This document shows positions 15,847-24,989 of a stretch of 46,975 nt of DNA, piece after piece. Position 1 is the stretch's first letter; every line of letters begins with the position of its first letter. A program made the position numbers and the translations under genes. Origin of the DNA: Phascolarctobacterium sp. (lineage in GTDB: Bacteria > Bacillota > Negativicutes > Acidaminococcales > Acidaminococcaceae); the NCBI GenBank assembly GCA_017452325.1, contig JAFTMR010000083.1, positions 1 through 46,975 on the forward strand, in the 5' to 3' direction. Below the pieces are notes generated by a model. That model was given only the letters and a program-made list of their open reading frames with translations. It had not been told where the DNA came from and ran no database searches.

Positions 15847-16632
15847 TTACTTAACCTTTCTTCTCAAGGCTTCAAACATTACAATTCCCGCAGCCATAGC
15901 TACGTTCAAGCTCTCCGCCCTGCCTGCCATGGGAATGTAAACTCGTTTGTCAGCTTGGTCAAGCAAGGTTTCACTTACGCCGCCAGCTTCATTGCCCATA
16001 ACAAAGGCAATACGCCCGCTCAAATCTGCCTTGTATAAATTATCTGCCCCGTCCAAGCAAGTTACCAATATATCGTAGCCTGCCTTCTTGCCTGCCGCAA
16101 TAAACTCCTGCTCGCTTACACCGCTAAGTACGGGAATATGGAACAAGCTGCCCATGGAAGAGCGTACTGTTTTCGGCGCATAGATATCTGCGCAACCTTT
16201 CAGCAAAACCAAACCACCAATGCCTGCAGCATCCGCAGTTCGCAGCATGGTACCAATGTTACCTGGGTCACCTACTCTGTCCAAAACCAAAAGCATCTTA
16301 CCGCTTGCCAGTAGGTTCTCCAATTTAGGCTGACGCATTTTGCAGACAGCAATAATCCCCTGGGGAGTTTCTGTATCTGCAATTTTTTTCATAACGTTTT
16401 CACTAACGCACACCAGCTTAATATTTTGGGCAGCAGCGTCTTCCAATAGATGCATAGTACGTTCATCATCAGTGGCAACGTAAAACAAGGTTTCTACTAC
16501 CTTGTACGCCACCGCTTCTTCCGCAGTACGCAAGCCTTCTGCCAAATACAAACCGTTTTGAGTACGATATTTTTTTTGCTTTAATTCTGCCGCCGCTTTC
16601 ACAACAGGGTTCTGCAAACCGGTAAGTTCCAT
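15847..16632 (-). CDS. SpoU/TrmH-family RNA 2'-O-methyltransferase
   Basis: 261 residues, normal for the RlmB/TsnR-like branch. An N-terminal substrate-binding part (LQNPVVKAAAELKQKKYRTQ, GLYLAEGLRTAEEA) is followed by the knotted SPOUT catalytic domain with its three motifs: LDRVGDPGNIGTMLRTADAA (motif 1), FVMGNEAGGVS (motif 2) and VYIPMAGRAESLNVAMAAGI (motif 3). It transfers methyl from SAM to a ribose 2'-OH, probably in 23S rRNA; the exact site cannot be told. The ATG overlaps the ktrA stop (TAATG), so it is translationally coupled to the potassium genes, a common Firmicute-type odd pairing. Confidence 0.92.
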   Translation of the reverse strand: MELTGLQNPVVKAAAELKQKKYRTQNGLYLAEGLRTAEEAVAYKVVETLFYVATDDERTMHLLEDAAAQNIKLVCVSENVMKKIADTETPQGIIAVCKMRQPKLENLLASGKMLLVLDRVGDPGNIGTMLRTADAAGIGGLVLLKGCADIYAPKTVRSSMGSLFHIPVLSGVSEQEFIAAGKKAGYDILVTCLDGADNLYKADLSGRIAFVMGNEAGGVSETLLDQADKRVYIPMAGRAESLNVAMAAGIVMFEALRRKVK

Positions 16633-17294
16633 TAAAATTCTACTCCCATCTTTTTCACACCGGCATGAGTGCCGATGATTATAATCTCATCATCATCCTG
16701 GAAAACCTCCTGCGCCTTAGGGTTCACTATTGTTTCCCCATTACGCTTAATGGCAACCACATTCACATCATACTGCCTACGCAAATCTGCATCAATTAAA
16801 TTTTTACCTACCAAACGCTTAGGTAATTGCAGATTCATCACGCTAATTTCCCGGGAAAGCTCAATATAATCCATGACGCTTGCGGAAACAAGATTATGTG
16901 CTACACGCTTACCCATATCCTTTTCAGGATAGATTACATCGTCAGCACCTAGCTTTTCCAACATTGCACCATGCAGTTCTGTCAAAGCCTTAGCTACTAC
17001 AACCGGAACATTCAGTTCCTTCAGCAGCATGGTACACATCATACTGCGCTCAACATTGCCTATGGCTACTATGGCCACGTCAATATCTCCCACGCTTAGA
17101 GAGCGCAGTACCCTTTCATCGGCAGCATCACCACATACAATATAGGTAAAATTGTTGCTATAATCCTGCACTACATTTTCATCAATATCTATACATAAAA
17201 CCTCATAGTCCATTTCTTTGAGGGTCAGGGCAACACTACTGCCAAACAGGCCTAGCCCTGCTATTAAAAATTGTTTGCGTTTATTCTCTTGCAT
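16632..17294 (-). CDS. ktrA: KtrA/TrkA-type potassium channel regulatory subunit
   Basis: 220 residues with an RCK_N Rossmann domain (FLIAGLGLFGSSVALTL, then the acidic VLCIDIDEN that binds the adenine nucleotide ribose; CGDAADERVL) and an RCK_C domain (~137-220, LPKRLVGKNLIDADLRRQYD, EVFQDDDEIIIIGT). It is the cytoplasmic ring that gates the membrane subunit encoded just upstream, 12 bases away. Length and single RCK set match KtrA rather than the doubled TrkA of enterobacteria. Confidence 0.93.
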   Translation of the reverse strand: MQENKRKQFLIAGLGLFGSSVALTLKEMDYEVLCIDIDENVVQDYSNNFTYIVCGDAADERVLRSLSVGDIDVAIVAIGNVERSMMCTMLLKELNVPVVVAKALTELHGAMLEKLGADDVIYPEKDMGKRVAHNLVSASVMDYIELSREISVMNLQLPKRLVGKNLIDADLRRQYDVNVVAIKRNGETIVNPKAQEVFQDDDEIIIIGTHAGVKKMGVEF

Positions 17295-17306
17295 AAGGCA
17301 ACCTCT

Positions 17307-18656
17307 TTATCCTATAAGAATATTCTCTGCAGGATGGCGGATTCTGTCAACCTTTTTGTTAAAGAAGGACATGCTAAAGGTTAAGATGCCTATCCTACCA
17401 ATATACATAGTGGCAATCAAAATAAGCTTGCACCAAGTATTCCACTCTAAAGTAATACCAACGCCTAAGCCAGTAGTACTAAAAGCAGATAGCAGTTCAA
17501 ACAATATCAGCTCATAGCTATGGTCATTAGTATCAAATGCCAATAGCAGGAAGAAAGCGAATACCAGCCATAACTGTGCTAAAACAAAGATACTATTACT
17601 CTTATTTACTGTTGCACTATCAATACGTCTATGAAAAATTACTACATCTTTTTTACCACGTAAAAGTGCCAAAGTTGACATTAATAGTACAGCAAAGGTG
17701 GTTGTTTTAATACCACCGCCTGTAGATGTAGAAGAAGCACCAATAAACATTAACGTCATTATCAACGTCAATGTTGCTCCTCCAAGTAGCGAAATATCTA
17801 TAGTATTAAAGCCTGCGGTTCGCGCCGCAACTGATTGGAAACAGGAAATCAACCACTGCTCTCCCAATGGCATAGCACCTAATGTGGCAGGGTTGTTAGT
17901 TTCTAAAAGCCAAAAGAGCAATGCACCACCCACAAGTAGAGCTGTGTTAACTGTTAGTACGATTTTAGTATGTAACGAAAGGTAGCGCCAATTACGTTTA
18001 TGATGTATATCCCCAATGACTGTGAACCCTAGACCACCCAGAATAATCAAAATCATAAAGATCAGATTGACAGCAAGATTATCTCTAAAGATTGTCAAGC
18101 TTTCATAATTACCTAGTAAATCAAAGCCTGCGTTGCTAAAGGCAGAGATAGCGTGCCAATAGCCCCAGTACAAGGCTTTACCTACTACTCCTAATACTTC
18201 GTAAAAATAAAAGGCTAGCACAGAACCAAAGATAAATTCAATAATGAAGGTGTATTTAAGTATATCCAGAGCCATACGAATAACTCCCTCAGGCGCTCCT
18301 TGATTTAAAGATTCCTGAATAAGCAAGCGTTGGCCAATGTTAATTCGTTTGCCCAACCCTATGCTAAAGAGCGTTGTGATAGTCATCAAGCCAACACCGC
18401 CAATCTGGATGAGGATAATTAACACTAATTGACCGAAGATACTTAAATCCCTACCCGTATCTATCACCGAAAGTCCAGTTACGCAAGCTGCCGAAGTTGC
18501 AGTAAAGAGAGCGTCTATAAAGGGCAGCCACTGTCCATTCACGTGAGCTACAGGTAACATCAGAAGCAATGTTCCTACTACGATAACTGCAGCGAAACTA
18601 AATAATATTACCGCGCTACGATTGAAACTAAAAAATAAATGTATAAGCCTTTGCAT
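17307..18656 (-). CDS. ktrB: KtrB/TrkH-type potassium uptake transmembrane subunit
   Basis: 449 residues, highly hydrophobic, with the four M1-P-M2 repeats of the Trk/Ktr/HKT family. Selectivity-filter regions are visible: LFTATSAACVTGL, AISAFSNAGFDLLGN, SVAARTAGFNT and LLSAFSTTGLGVG, each with the key Gly after the pore helix. Together with KtrA it forms a monovalent-cation-coupled K+ importer in the inner membrane. It is the first gene of ktrB-ktrA-methyltransferase and has a good promoter about 70 bases upstream. Confidence 0.94.
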   Translation of the reverse strand: MQRLIHLFFSFNRSAVILFSFAAVIVVGTLLLMLPVAHVNGQWLPFIDALFTATSAACVTGLSVIDTGRDLSIFGQLVLIILIQIGGVGLMTITTLFSIGLGKRINIGQRLLIQESLNQGAPEGVIRMALDILKYTFIIEFIFGSVLAFYFYEVLGVVGKALYWGYWHAISAFSNAGFDLLGNYESLTIFRDNLAVNLIFMILIILGGLGFTVIGDIHHKRNWRYLSLHTKIVLTVNTALLVGGALLFWLLETNNPATLGAMPLGEQWLISCFQSVAARTAGFNTIDISLLGGATLTLIMTLMFIGASSTSTGGGIKTTTFAVLLMSTLALLRGKKDVVIFHRRIDSATVNKSNSIFVLAQLWLVFAFFLLLAFDTNDHSYELILFELLSAFSTTGLGVGITLEWNTWCKLILIATMYIGRIGILTFSMSFFNKKVDRIRHPAENILIG

Positions 18657-18722
18657 AAAGCTTCACTCCCATTTATGAAGCATGTTCCCTAATCCCATCA
18701 AAGCTCCACCTTGTTCAGTAAA

Positions 18723-18752
18723 ATTATACTAAACCTTAACCGCAAGCGTCAA
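18723..18752 (-). promoter_or_regulatory. Promoter of the ktrB-ktrA operon
   Basis: Minus strand TTGACG (complement of 18747-18752), 18-bp spacer, TATAAT (complement of 18723-18728). Confidence 0.7.
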
Positions 18753-18791
18753 ACGCTGCCCTTCATTTATAACAAAGAGTTCAATATTTGC

Positions 18792-18820
18792 AAAAAGAAA
18801 GTGCAGACCAAAGCCTGCAC
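18792..18820 (-). terminator. Terminator at the end of the division cluster (after nrdR)
   Basis: On the minus strand GTGCAGGC...GTCTGCAC form a short stem followed by TTTCTTTTT. It lies just past the nrdR stop. Confidence 0.8.
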
Positions 18821-18824
18821 CTAA

Positions 18825-19307
18825 TTATTTGTTTTCAATTTGTTTATCCAAATTGTTTTTGTTCATAATTCTTTGCAATTCCTGCATAAAATTATCTACG
18901 TCAGCAAACTGTCTGTAAACAGATGCGAAACGTACATAGGCAATCTGGTCTGTTTGTTCCAAATACTTCATAACAATCTCGCCGATAACAGAACTTTCTA
19001 CCTCGGAATCGCCAAGCATTCGCAACTCACGTTCAATCTTTTCAGCAATCTCCTGTACCTTTTCATAAGCAATGGGGCGCTTCTCAAAAGCCTTCAACAA
19101 GCCGCTCAAAAGCTTTTTGTTATCGAAAAGCTCTCGTCTGCCATCCTTCTTGCTTACAACAAGAGGAGTTTCCTCGTACTTTTCGTAAGTAGTAAAGCGT
19201 CTGCCACACTCCGGGCATTCACGACGACGGCGAATGGAACTCCCATCTTCAACAGAACGGCTGTCCACTACACGACTGTCACGATAAGAACAAAAGGGAC
19301 ACTTCAT
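18825..19307 (-). CDS. nrdR: NrdR transcriptional repressor of ribonucleotide reductase
   Basis: 160 residues. An N-terminal zinc ribbon ([17 protein letters not shown]...[12 protein letters not shown], four Cys) and an ATP-cone ([21 protein letters not shown] ... [13 protein letters not shown]) are both complete. NrdR senses ATP/dATP and represses nrd genes by binding NrdR boxes. It follows ftsZ by 15 bases, a common Firmicute arrangement linking division and dNTP supply. No NrdR box was seen in this window. Confidence 0.97.
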   Translation of the reverse strand: MKCPFCSYRDSRVVDSRSVEDGSSIRRRRECPECGRRFTTYEKYEETPLVVSKKDGRRELFDNKKLLSGLLKAFEKRPIAYEKVQEIAEKIERELRMLGDSEVESSVIGEIVMKYLEQTDQIAYVRFASVYRQFADVDNFMQELQRIMNKNNLDKQIENK

Positions 19308-19322
19308 AGTTCAAATCCTCCC

Positions 19323-20423
19323 TTATCCGCGCAGCCAGGGCGGAATTTCAGTGTTATCACGAGCAGGGAACGGTCTTACAGGAGAAGCTGGTCTGTCACT
19401 GTTTTCCGGATTTTGAATGGTTTGCGCACCATAGGAGGGACGATACCCAGCTTTACCAGTACCGGTCACAGCAGGGTTCTCTTCCTTGAAGCCAGTAGCA
19501 ATTACGGTTACACGAATTTCATCTTCTAAAGATTCATCAATAACCGCACCAAAGATAATATTCGCATTAGGATCAACTGCTTCGGTAATAATATTGGAAG
19601 CTTCGCTTACATCAAACAAGGACAAATCCTTGCCACCGGTAATATTGAACAGTACACCTTGAGCACCGTTAATGGAAGCTTCTAAAAGCGGACTCTTAAT
19701 TGCAGCTTCAGCAGCAGCCATGGCACCACCTTCGCCCTTGGCAGTACCAATACCCATTAAAGCACTGCCTGCATTAGACATAATAGTTCTAACGTCAGCA
19801 AAGTCTGCATTAATCAAACCGGGAACGCCAATCAAATCAGAAATACCTTGTACACCCTGACGGAGTACATCGTCAGCAATACGGAATGCATCCAGCATTG
19901 AGGTTCTTCTATCAATAACTTGCAATAATTTATCATTGGGAATAGTAATAAGGGTATCAACCTTAGCCTTCAAGCTTTCAATGCCGCTCAAAGCCTGGTT
20001 CATACGACGTTTGCCTTCAAACATAAAGGGCTTGGTAACAACGCCAACAGTCAACGCACCAACTTCTTTAGCACATTCAGCAACCACATGCGCAGCACCG
20101 GTACCAGTACCACCGCCCATACCGGCAGTAACGAATACCATATCTGCACCTTTCAATACTTCCAAAATCTGTTCACGAGATTCTTCAGCAGCCTTTTCAC
20201 CAATTTCAGGATTTGCGCCTGCGCCCAAACCTTTAGTAAGCTTTTCACCAATTTGAATACGGGTTTCTGCTTTGGACAGCATCAATGCTTGCGCATCACA
20301 GTTCACAGCGATAAACTCAACGCCTTTTACTCCGGCAGTAATCATACGGTTTACAGCATTATTGCCACCGCCACCAACACCAATGACCTTAATGTTAGCT
20401 AATGCTTCAAATTCTTCAAACAT
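19323..20423 (-). CDS. ftsZ: Cell division protein FtsZ
   Basis: 366 residues. GTPase features: [18 protein letters not shown], the tubulin signature GGGTGTGAA at about 107-115, [10 protein letters not shown] and [11 protein letters not shown] (T7 catalytic loop). After the globular core comes a short variable linker and the C-terminal peptide IPPWLRG, which binds membrane tethers. ftsA, usually just upstream, is absent here, so the tether for that peptide must be encoded elsewhere or be another protein (SepF is common in Firmicutes). It has a plausible own promoter at 20500. Confidence 0.98.
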   Translation of the reverse strand: MFEEFEALANIKVIGVGGGGNNAVNRMITAGVKGVEFIAVNCDAQALMLSKAETRIQIGEKLTKGLGAGANPEIGEKAAEESREQILEVLKGADMVFVTAGMGGGTGTGAAHVVAECAKEVGALTVGVVTKPFMFEGKRRMNQALSGIESLKAKVDTLITIPNDKLLQVIDRRTSMLDAFRIADDVLRQGVQGISDLIGVPGLINADFADVRTIMSNAGSALMGIGTAKGEGGAMAAAEAAIKSPLLEASINGAQGVLFNITGGKDLSLFDVSEASNIITEAVDPNANIIFGAVIDESLEDEIRVTVIATGFKEENPAVTGTGKAGYRPSYGAQTIQNPENSDRPASPVRPFPARDNTEIPPWLRG

Positions 20424-20499
20424 ATTCCACGTTCCCCCTTATAACTCCTGGGATTCAATTTATATAAAAATAAAAAATTACTAAATTCATACATTCAAC

Positions 20500-20508
20500 A
20501 TTATAACA
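20500..20508 (-). promoter_or_regulatory. Extended -10 promoter element upstream of ftsZ
   Basis: Minus strand TTGTTATAATG carries TG-n-TATAAT (TATAAT is the complement of 20500-20505). It lies in an AT-rich 180-bp gap between ftsQ and ftsZ, about 80 bases before the ATG. No clear -35, as is usual for extended -10 promoters. Confidence 0.5.
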
Positions 20509-20606
20509 AAAATATCCTGCTAATATTTTACTTTTTTCCCAAGAAAAACTCAAGATTTAGAAACATTAACTGGTAAATTTTTCTTATTGCCACCACATCT
20601 AGAATA

Positions 20607-21395
20607 TTACTTTCTTTTACTATTGACGGTTTCTTTAAGCTTAATATAGGGTTTAGAGTAAGTTAAATCTATATACTCTGCAACAATCTTCTTACCCCTT
20701 ATTTCATTGAAAACAGTCATGAATAATTCTGTTTTATTCTGTAATTCCACAACAGAGCCAAGCAGAATAGGAAATCCTACCTTTAGTTGAATTTTGACAT
20801 TCTTTTCCTTATCAATAACAATCTCTACAAATTGATTTTGAGCCTCTAAATCAACAGCGTTAAGAAATTGTAATATACTTAAAACCTCTTTATTTTCTAC
20901 GACATCACCAATGTACAAGCTACCACAATTCTCACCGGTAAGCATTGGCGCATCATCATCAGGAATACCACTGGTAACATCCATAACAGTGCCACAGTAA
21001 CCAAGCTTGGCATAACCTTGGTAAGCATTTTCGACATATAAAGCAGGCTGACGTTCCTTAACATTTATGTGCAAAACGCCAGGCCATTTGTATTCTGCAT
21101 AAGCAGTTTTAAATCGTACATCATGGCGCAAGGCCTCCTGCACCTTATCTGCATCAACATTCCACATATTGAAAGGTTTTTGCGAGCCTGCCAATTGTAA
21201 AATTTCAGCTTCTGTTAATTGCTTAGTCCCATGAATTGCCACACTACCGCAAGCAAAATTAGGTCTGTGCAGATAATGATAGATACCTGCAAACACCGCA
21301 GCGATAACCGCAAATATAGATAGAAGGCGCAGCATACGCAAACGGCGTTGTTTACGACGTACTCGCAATTTTTCACGCATTGTCAGTTCTTGCAT
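20607..21395 (-). CDS. ftsQ: Cell division protein FtsQ/DivIB
   Basis: 262 residues from the ATG at 21395, which follows AAAGGAGGTAGCATA. The open frame extends upstream only because it reads through a repeat element. Order: a basic cytoplasmic head (KLRVRRKQRRLRMLRLL), one transmembrane segment (SIFAVIAAVFAGIYHYL), a POTRA domain (FACGSVAIHGTKQLTEAEIL ... WPGVLHINVKERQPALYVEN) and an FtsQ beta-domain (LQFLNAVDLEAQNQFVEIVI). It would link FtsL/FtsB with the septal synthase in the periplasm. It is second to last of the division genes, before ftsZ. Confidence 0.92.
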   Translation of the reverse strand: MQELTMREKLRVRRKQRRLRMLRLLSIFAVIAAVFAGIYHYLHRPNFACGSVAIHGTKQLTEAEILQLAGSQKPFNMWNVDADKVQEALRHDVRFKTAYAEYKWPGVLHINVKERQPALYVENAYQGYAKLGYCGTVMDVTSGIPDDDAPMLTGENCGSLYIGDVVENKEVLSILQFLNAVDLEAQNQFVEIVIDKEKNVKIQLKVGFPILLGSVVELQNKTELFMTVFNEIRGKKIVAEYIDLTYSKPYIKLKETVNSKRK

Positions 21396-21423
21396 TATGC
21401 TACCTCCTTTAATCCACAAGCAA

Positions 21424-21544
21424 GAAATAGTTAGAAGTGCCGGAAGGCGCGAAGCAACGAAATTCGTGAAGCGACGGCGTACTAAGCGTACGTCGAGCAA
21501 GCGAATGAGTTGCGACAAAGCATAACGGTGCTTATAACTATTTC
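21424..21544. repeat. 121-bp MITE-like element with terminal inverted repeats between ddl and ftsQ
   Basis: Ends are 18-bp inverted repeats, GAAATAGTTAGAAGTGCC and the complement of GGTGCTTATAACTATTTC (15 of 18 matching). The inside contains smaller palindromes (ACGAAATTCGT, GCGTACTAAGCGTACG). The right terminal repeat contains the last Lys codon and the TAG stop of ddl. GC content is higher than the flanks. No ORF of its own is convincing. The shape is that of a non-autonomous transposable element or a structured intergenic repeat. Confidence 0.75.
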
Positions 21545-22476
21545 GCTGTCAGCAAAATCATTTCGCATAAAGAAGCAAAGTCGATACCTACTGCCGCTGC
21601 TTCCTTAGGTACCAAACTAGTAGCGGTCATACCAGGAATGGTATTCGCTTCCAATACATAGCCAATGTTTTTCTCATCAAGCATTACGTCAATACGGGCA
21701 ACACCACTCAAGCCAAGCACCTTGTAAGTTTCCAAAGCTAATCCTTGTACATAGGCAGTAACCTCTTCGCTCAAAGGTGCAGGCACTAAATAATCAGTAG
21801 CGCCAGTAGTGTATTTGGAATGGTAGTCGTAAGACCCGGAGTGAGGTGCAATCATTACGATGGGCAATGCCTTGGGCTCGCCATCCGCTTCCATTACCCC
21901 ACAAGTCAATTCCTTGCCATCAATACATTCTTCAACTAAAACTAAATCACTGTATTTAAAAACATTTTCCAAAGCAGTATGCACATCAGCTTCAGCCTTA
22001 ACGATTTCCACACCGATACTGGAGCCTTGGTCGGCAGCCTTAATTACTACGGGCACACCGAAGGTTGCGATAATCTCTTGTTCAATCAACGCCATATCTT
22101 TATCGTAGCGTTTATTATACATCAGGCATTTAGGAGTGCTGATATTTGCAGAAAGCAGGAAGCGTTTAGTAGCAACCTTATCCATTGCAACTGCGCTAGC
22201 CAAAACACCACTACCGGTGTAGGACATCTTTACTGCTTCCAAAATACTTTGCAAGCGGCCATCTTCACCATACATCCCATGTACAGCGTTAAAAACAACC
22301 TTAGCGTCAAGGTCACGCAAATCTTCTACTAATTTCTCAGGAACAAGCTCTACTTCCACAGCGTTGTATCCCTTAGTACGCAAAGCTTCCGCAATAGCAG
22401 CACCAGTTCTACGGGAAACTTCTGCTTCGGAAGAAGGACCACCTAAAACAACAGCTACAACATCTTGTTTATTCAT
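21538..22476 (-). CDS. ddl: D-alanine--D-alanine ligase
   Basis: 312 residues, ATP-grasp. Seen: VVLGGPSSEAEVSRRTG, VFNAVHGMYGEDGRLQ, YTGSGVLASAVAMDKVATK, VVIKAADQGSSIGV, VEECIDGKELTCGV and YVLEANTIPGMTATSLVPKEA. These cover the substrate, Mg and ATP sites. It makes D-Ala-D-Ala for the MurF step. The ATG overlaps the murC stop (ATGA). murB, often located here, is missing. The stop codon lies in the terminal repeat of the element at 21424-21544. Confidence 0.96.
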   Translation of the reverse strand: MNKQDVVAVVLGGPSSEAEVSRRTGAAIAEALRTKGYNAVEVELVPEKLVEDLRDLDAKVVFNAVHGMYGEDGRLQSILEAVKMSYTGSGVLASAVAMDKVATKRFLLSANISTPKCLMYNKRYDKDMALIEQEIIATFGVPVVIKAADQGSSIGVEIVKAEADVHTALENVFKYSDLVLVEECIDGKELTCGVMEADGEPKALPIVMIAPHSGSYDYHSKYTTGATDYLVPAPLSEEVTAYVQGLALETYKVLGLSGVARIDVMLDEKNIGYVLEANTIPGMTATSLVPKEAAAVGIDFASLCEMILLTAK

Positions 22477-23855
22477 TTATTTTTACGCTCCAATTCTCTA
22501 ACCAGTTCTTCCCCAACCTTGAACACGTCACCCGCGCCTACAGTGAGAATTAAATCCCCAGCAGCAGCCTTTGCTTCCAAATATTCTTCTGCTTTGGCAA
22601 GCTTGGGAATATAGGTTACTTCTTTACCCAATGCTTTACGCACACCTTTTGCCAAAGCTTCGGAGGTAATGCCGGGAATGGGCTCTTCGCTGGCAGCATA
22701 GATATCTGTAAGAATTAACTCGTCACAATCCGCAAAGCAGTTACAAAATTCATTGAACAATAACTTAGTACGACTATAACGATGGGGTTGGAACAAGCAC
22801 AGCAAACGTTCCGGTTGGGTTTGACGTGCCGCTTTTAAAGTAACTTCAATTTCAGTGGGATGATGGGCATAATCATCAACTACCCACACGCCGCCAACCT
22901 TACCCTTAGTTTCAAAGCGTCGCTTCGCTCCGCCAAACCTTGCCAAGGATGCCAAAATACTTTCAGTTGTAATACCCATTTCTCTTGCCGCAATAAATGC
23001 ACCTACAGAATTAAGCACATTATGACGACCGGGAACGATAAGTCTAACATCAGTAATGAATTCATCTTTATAGTACAGCTTGTAGGTAGTGCCATCCACA
23101 CCATAGCAAATTTCCTTAGCCACGTAGTCAGCATCTTCCAAGCCGTAAGTAATAACTTCTTTAGCGGTTTCCTGTGCCAATGCTTTTACTTTAGCATTAT
23201 CAACACACAAAATTGCCTTGCCACTCTCGGTTAAATTACCTAAAAATTCCTTGAATGCAGCGTAAATTTTTTCTTCCGTACCGTAATAGTCAAGGTGGTC
23301 ATCTTCAATATTGGTTACGATAGCAAGGTACGGGTTCAGTTTTAAGAAAGAACCGTCACTTTCGTCAGCTTCTGCCACTACAAAGCGTCCTTGACCGTTC
23401 CAGGCATTACCACCCAAAGTACTTACTTCGCCACCGATAACAACGGTAGGGTCAATATTGCCTTCCACTGCGATACAGGAAATCATAGCACTGGTAGTAG
23501 TCTTGCCATGAGCACCTGCTACTGCCACACCATCACCTTGATTAAAGATGGCAGCAAGCAGATCGCTTCTGTGATAAACAGGAATGCCCTGCTCCTTGGC
23601 AGCAACAACTTCCGGGTTATGAGGGTTAATGGCAGTGGAAACAACTACTGCCTCTGCATCAGCATCACTAACTTGGCAGGCATCATGCCCCATGAATACC
23701 ATGGCACCTTCATTTGCCAAGCGTGCAGAAATGCGTCCTGCATTTAAGTCAGAACCACTAACATTATAACCACGCTTTATTAAAACATAGGCAATGGCGC
23801 TCATGCCTGCGCCGCCAATACCGATGAAGTGAAAATTTCGCAATTTATCTAACAC
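22473..23855 (-). CDS. murC: UDP-N-acetylmuramate--L-alanine ligase
   Basis: 460 residues, GTG start after GGAGGTTCTCCT. The N-terminal domain reads HFIGIGGAGMSAIAYVL; the central ATPase P-loop is VAGAHGKTTTSAMI; EADESDGSFL and IVTNIEDDHLDYYG follow, and the C-terminal domain has VDDYAHHPTEIEVTLKAA and FQPHRYSRT. It adds L-Ala to UDP-MurNAc. It forms a tight block with murG upstream and ddl downstream. Confidence 0.97.
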   Translation of the reverse strand: MLDKLRNFHFIGIGGAGMSAIAYVLIKRGYNVSGSDLNAGRISARLANEGAMVFMGHDACQVSDADAEAVVVSTAINPHNPEVVAAKEQGIPVYHRSDLLAAIFNQGDGVAVAGAHGKTTTSAMISCIAVEGNIDPTVVIGGEVSTLGGNAWNGQGRFVVAEADESDGSFLKLNPYLAIVTNIEDDHLDYYGTEEKIYAAFKEFLGNLTESGKAILCVDNAKVKALAQETAKEVITYGLEDADYVAKEICYGVDGTTYKLYYKDEFITDVRLIVPGRHNVLNSVGAFIAAREMGITTESILASLARFGGAKRRFETKGKVGGVWVVDDYAHHPTEIEVTLKAARQTQPERLLCLFQPHRYSRTKLLFNEFCNCFADCDELILTDIYAASEEPIPGITSEALAKGVRKALGKEVTYIPKLAKAEEYLEAKAAAGDLILTVGAGDVFKVGEELVRELERKNK

Positions 23856-23868
23856 AGGAGAACCTCCT

Positions 23869-24972
23869 CTATTTTTTTAGCAAGGCTAATGCTTGCTTAG
23901 CAATGTCTTCCGCAGCTTGGGGCTTGCCCAAAGTTTTTGCCGCTTTTGCCATTGCGGTTAAGTCTTCTTCATGCACCAATAAATGCTCTACTATTTCCAA
24001 AATCTTTTCGCCAGTCATTTCCTTATCAAGAATAACCTTTGCCGCACCGGCAGCTTCCACCGCACGAGCGTTAAACTCCTGATGATTTGCAGTTGCGAAA
24101 GGATAGGGAATTAAAACGGAAGGAATACCTTTGGCAGTAATCTCTGCTAAACCAATGGCACCAGCCCTGCACACAGCTAAATCTGCTGCCGCCAAAGCCA
24201 CAGGCATATTATGCAGATAGGGTTTGATAATAATATTATCCTTCACCCCACCACGCTTGGTAATTTCTTCCATATAATCTTCATAGTTAACGTCACCGGT
24301 CGCATGTAAAACTTGCACGTCGTGACGACCGGACAAAGCGATTTCCGCATCCAGCATAGCTTTGTTAATACTACGGGCACCGCGACTACCGCCAAAGACA
24401 AGGATGGTCTTCTTCTCCGGGTCTAGCCCCAGTTCTTCGTAAGCATCCTCACGTTTGTTGTTTAAAATTTCGGTGCGGATGGGATTGCCGGTATAAATAT
24501 ATTCGGCACTGCCACCAAAATATTTTTGCGCTTCCTTATAACCTAAGAAGACCTTTTTTACATAACGGGACAGAATTTTATTGGTAACACCGGGCATAGC
24601 ATTTTGCTCTTGAATGCAGGCAGGCACACTATGTAATGCTGCCATAAAAGTAATAGGCCCACATACAAAGCCACCGGTACCAATTACCAGATCAGGTTTT
24701 TCTGTCTTCAAAATATTGTAAGCGTCCCGCAAGCCTGTAAACAACTTACCAAAGCTACGCAAGGTATCCAGGCTCAAGCTACGTTTGAAGCCTGCCACTT
24801 CAATAAATTTCAAAGGATAACCATATCTGGGAATAATATCTTTTTCTAAACCTTGTTGAGTACCGACAAAAATAATCTCCGCTTCTGGATGCAGCTTCTT
24901 AATTTCGTCTGCAATGGTCAAAGCAGGATAAATATGACCGCCGGTACCACCGCCGGAAAGAATAATCTTCAA
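23869..24972 (-). CDS. murG: UDP-GlcNAc:lipid I N-acetylglucosaminyltransferase MurG
   Basis: 367 residues with a TTG start preceded by AGGAGGAATCCCC. GT-B glycosyltransferase marks: LSGGGTGGHIYPALTIADEI (lipid-facing G loop), IGTGGFVCGP, CIQEQNAMPGVTNK, VFGGSRGARSIN and CRAGAIGLAEITAKGIPSVLIPYPFATANHQEFNA region. It converts lipid I to lipid II on the inner face of the membrane. ftsW, usually found between murD and murG, is not here; the gap is only 17 bases. Confidence 0.97.
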   Translation of the reverse strand: MKIILSGGGTGGHIYPALTIADEIKKLHPEAEIIFVGTQQGLEKDIIPRYGYPLKFIEVAGFKRSLSLDTLRSFGKLFTGLRDAYNILKTEKPDLVIGTGGFVCGPITFMAALHSVPACIQEQNAMPGVTNKILSRYVKKVFLGYKEAQKYFGGSAEYIYTGNPIRTEILNNKREDAYEELGLDPEKKTILVFGGSRGARSINKAMLDAEIALSGRHDVQVLHATGDVNYEDYMEEITKRGGVKDNIIIKPYLHNMPVALAAADLAVCRAGAIGLAEITAKGIPSVLIPYPFATANHQEFNARAVEAAGAAKVILDKEMTGEKILEIVEHLLVHEEDLTAMAKAAKTLGKPQAAEDIAKQALALLKK

Positions 24973-24989
24973 GGGGATTCCTCCTCATT

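Noticed and set aside
20607-21518. Longer FtsQ starting at 21518
   Set aside because: The extra 41 codons are the translation of the repeat element at 21424-21544; the ATG at 21395 has a near-perfect RBS.
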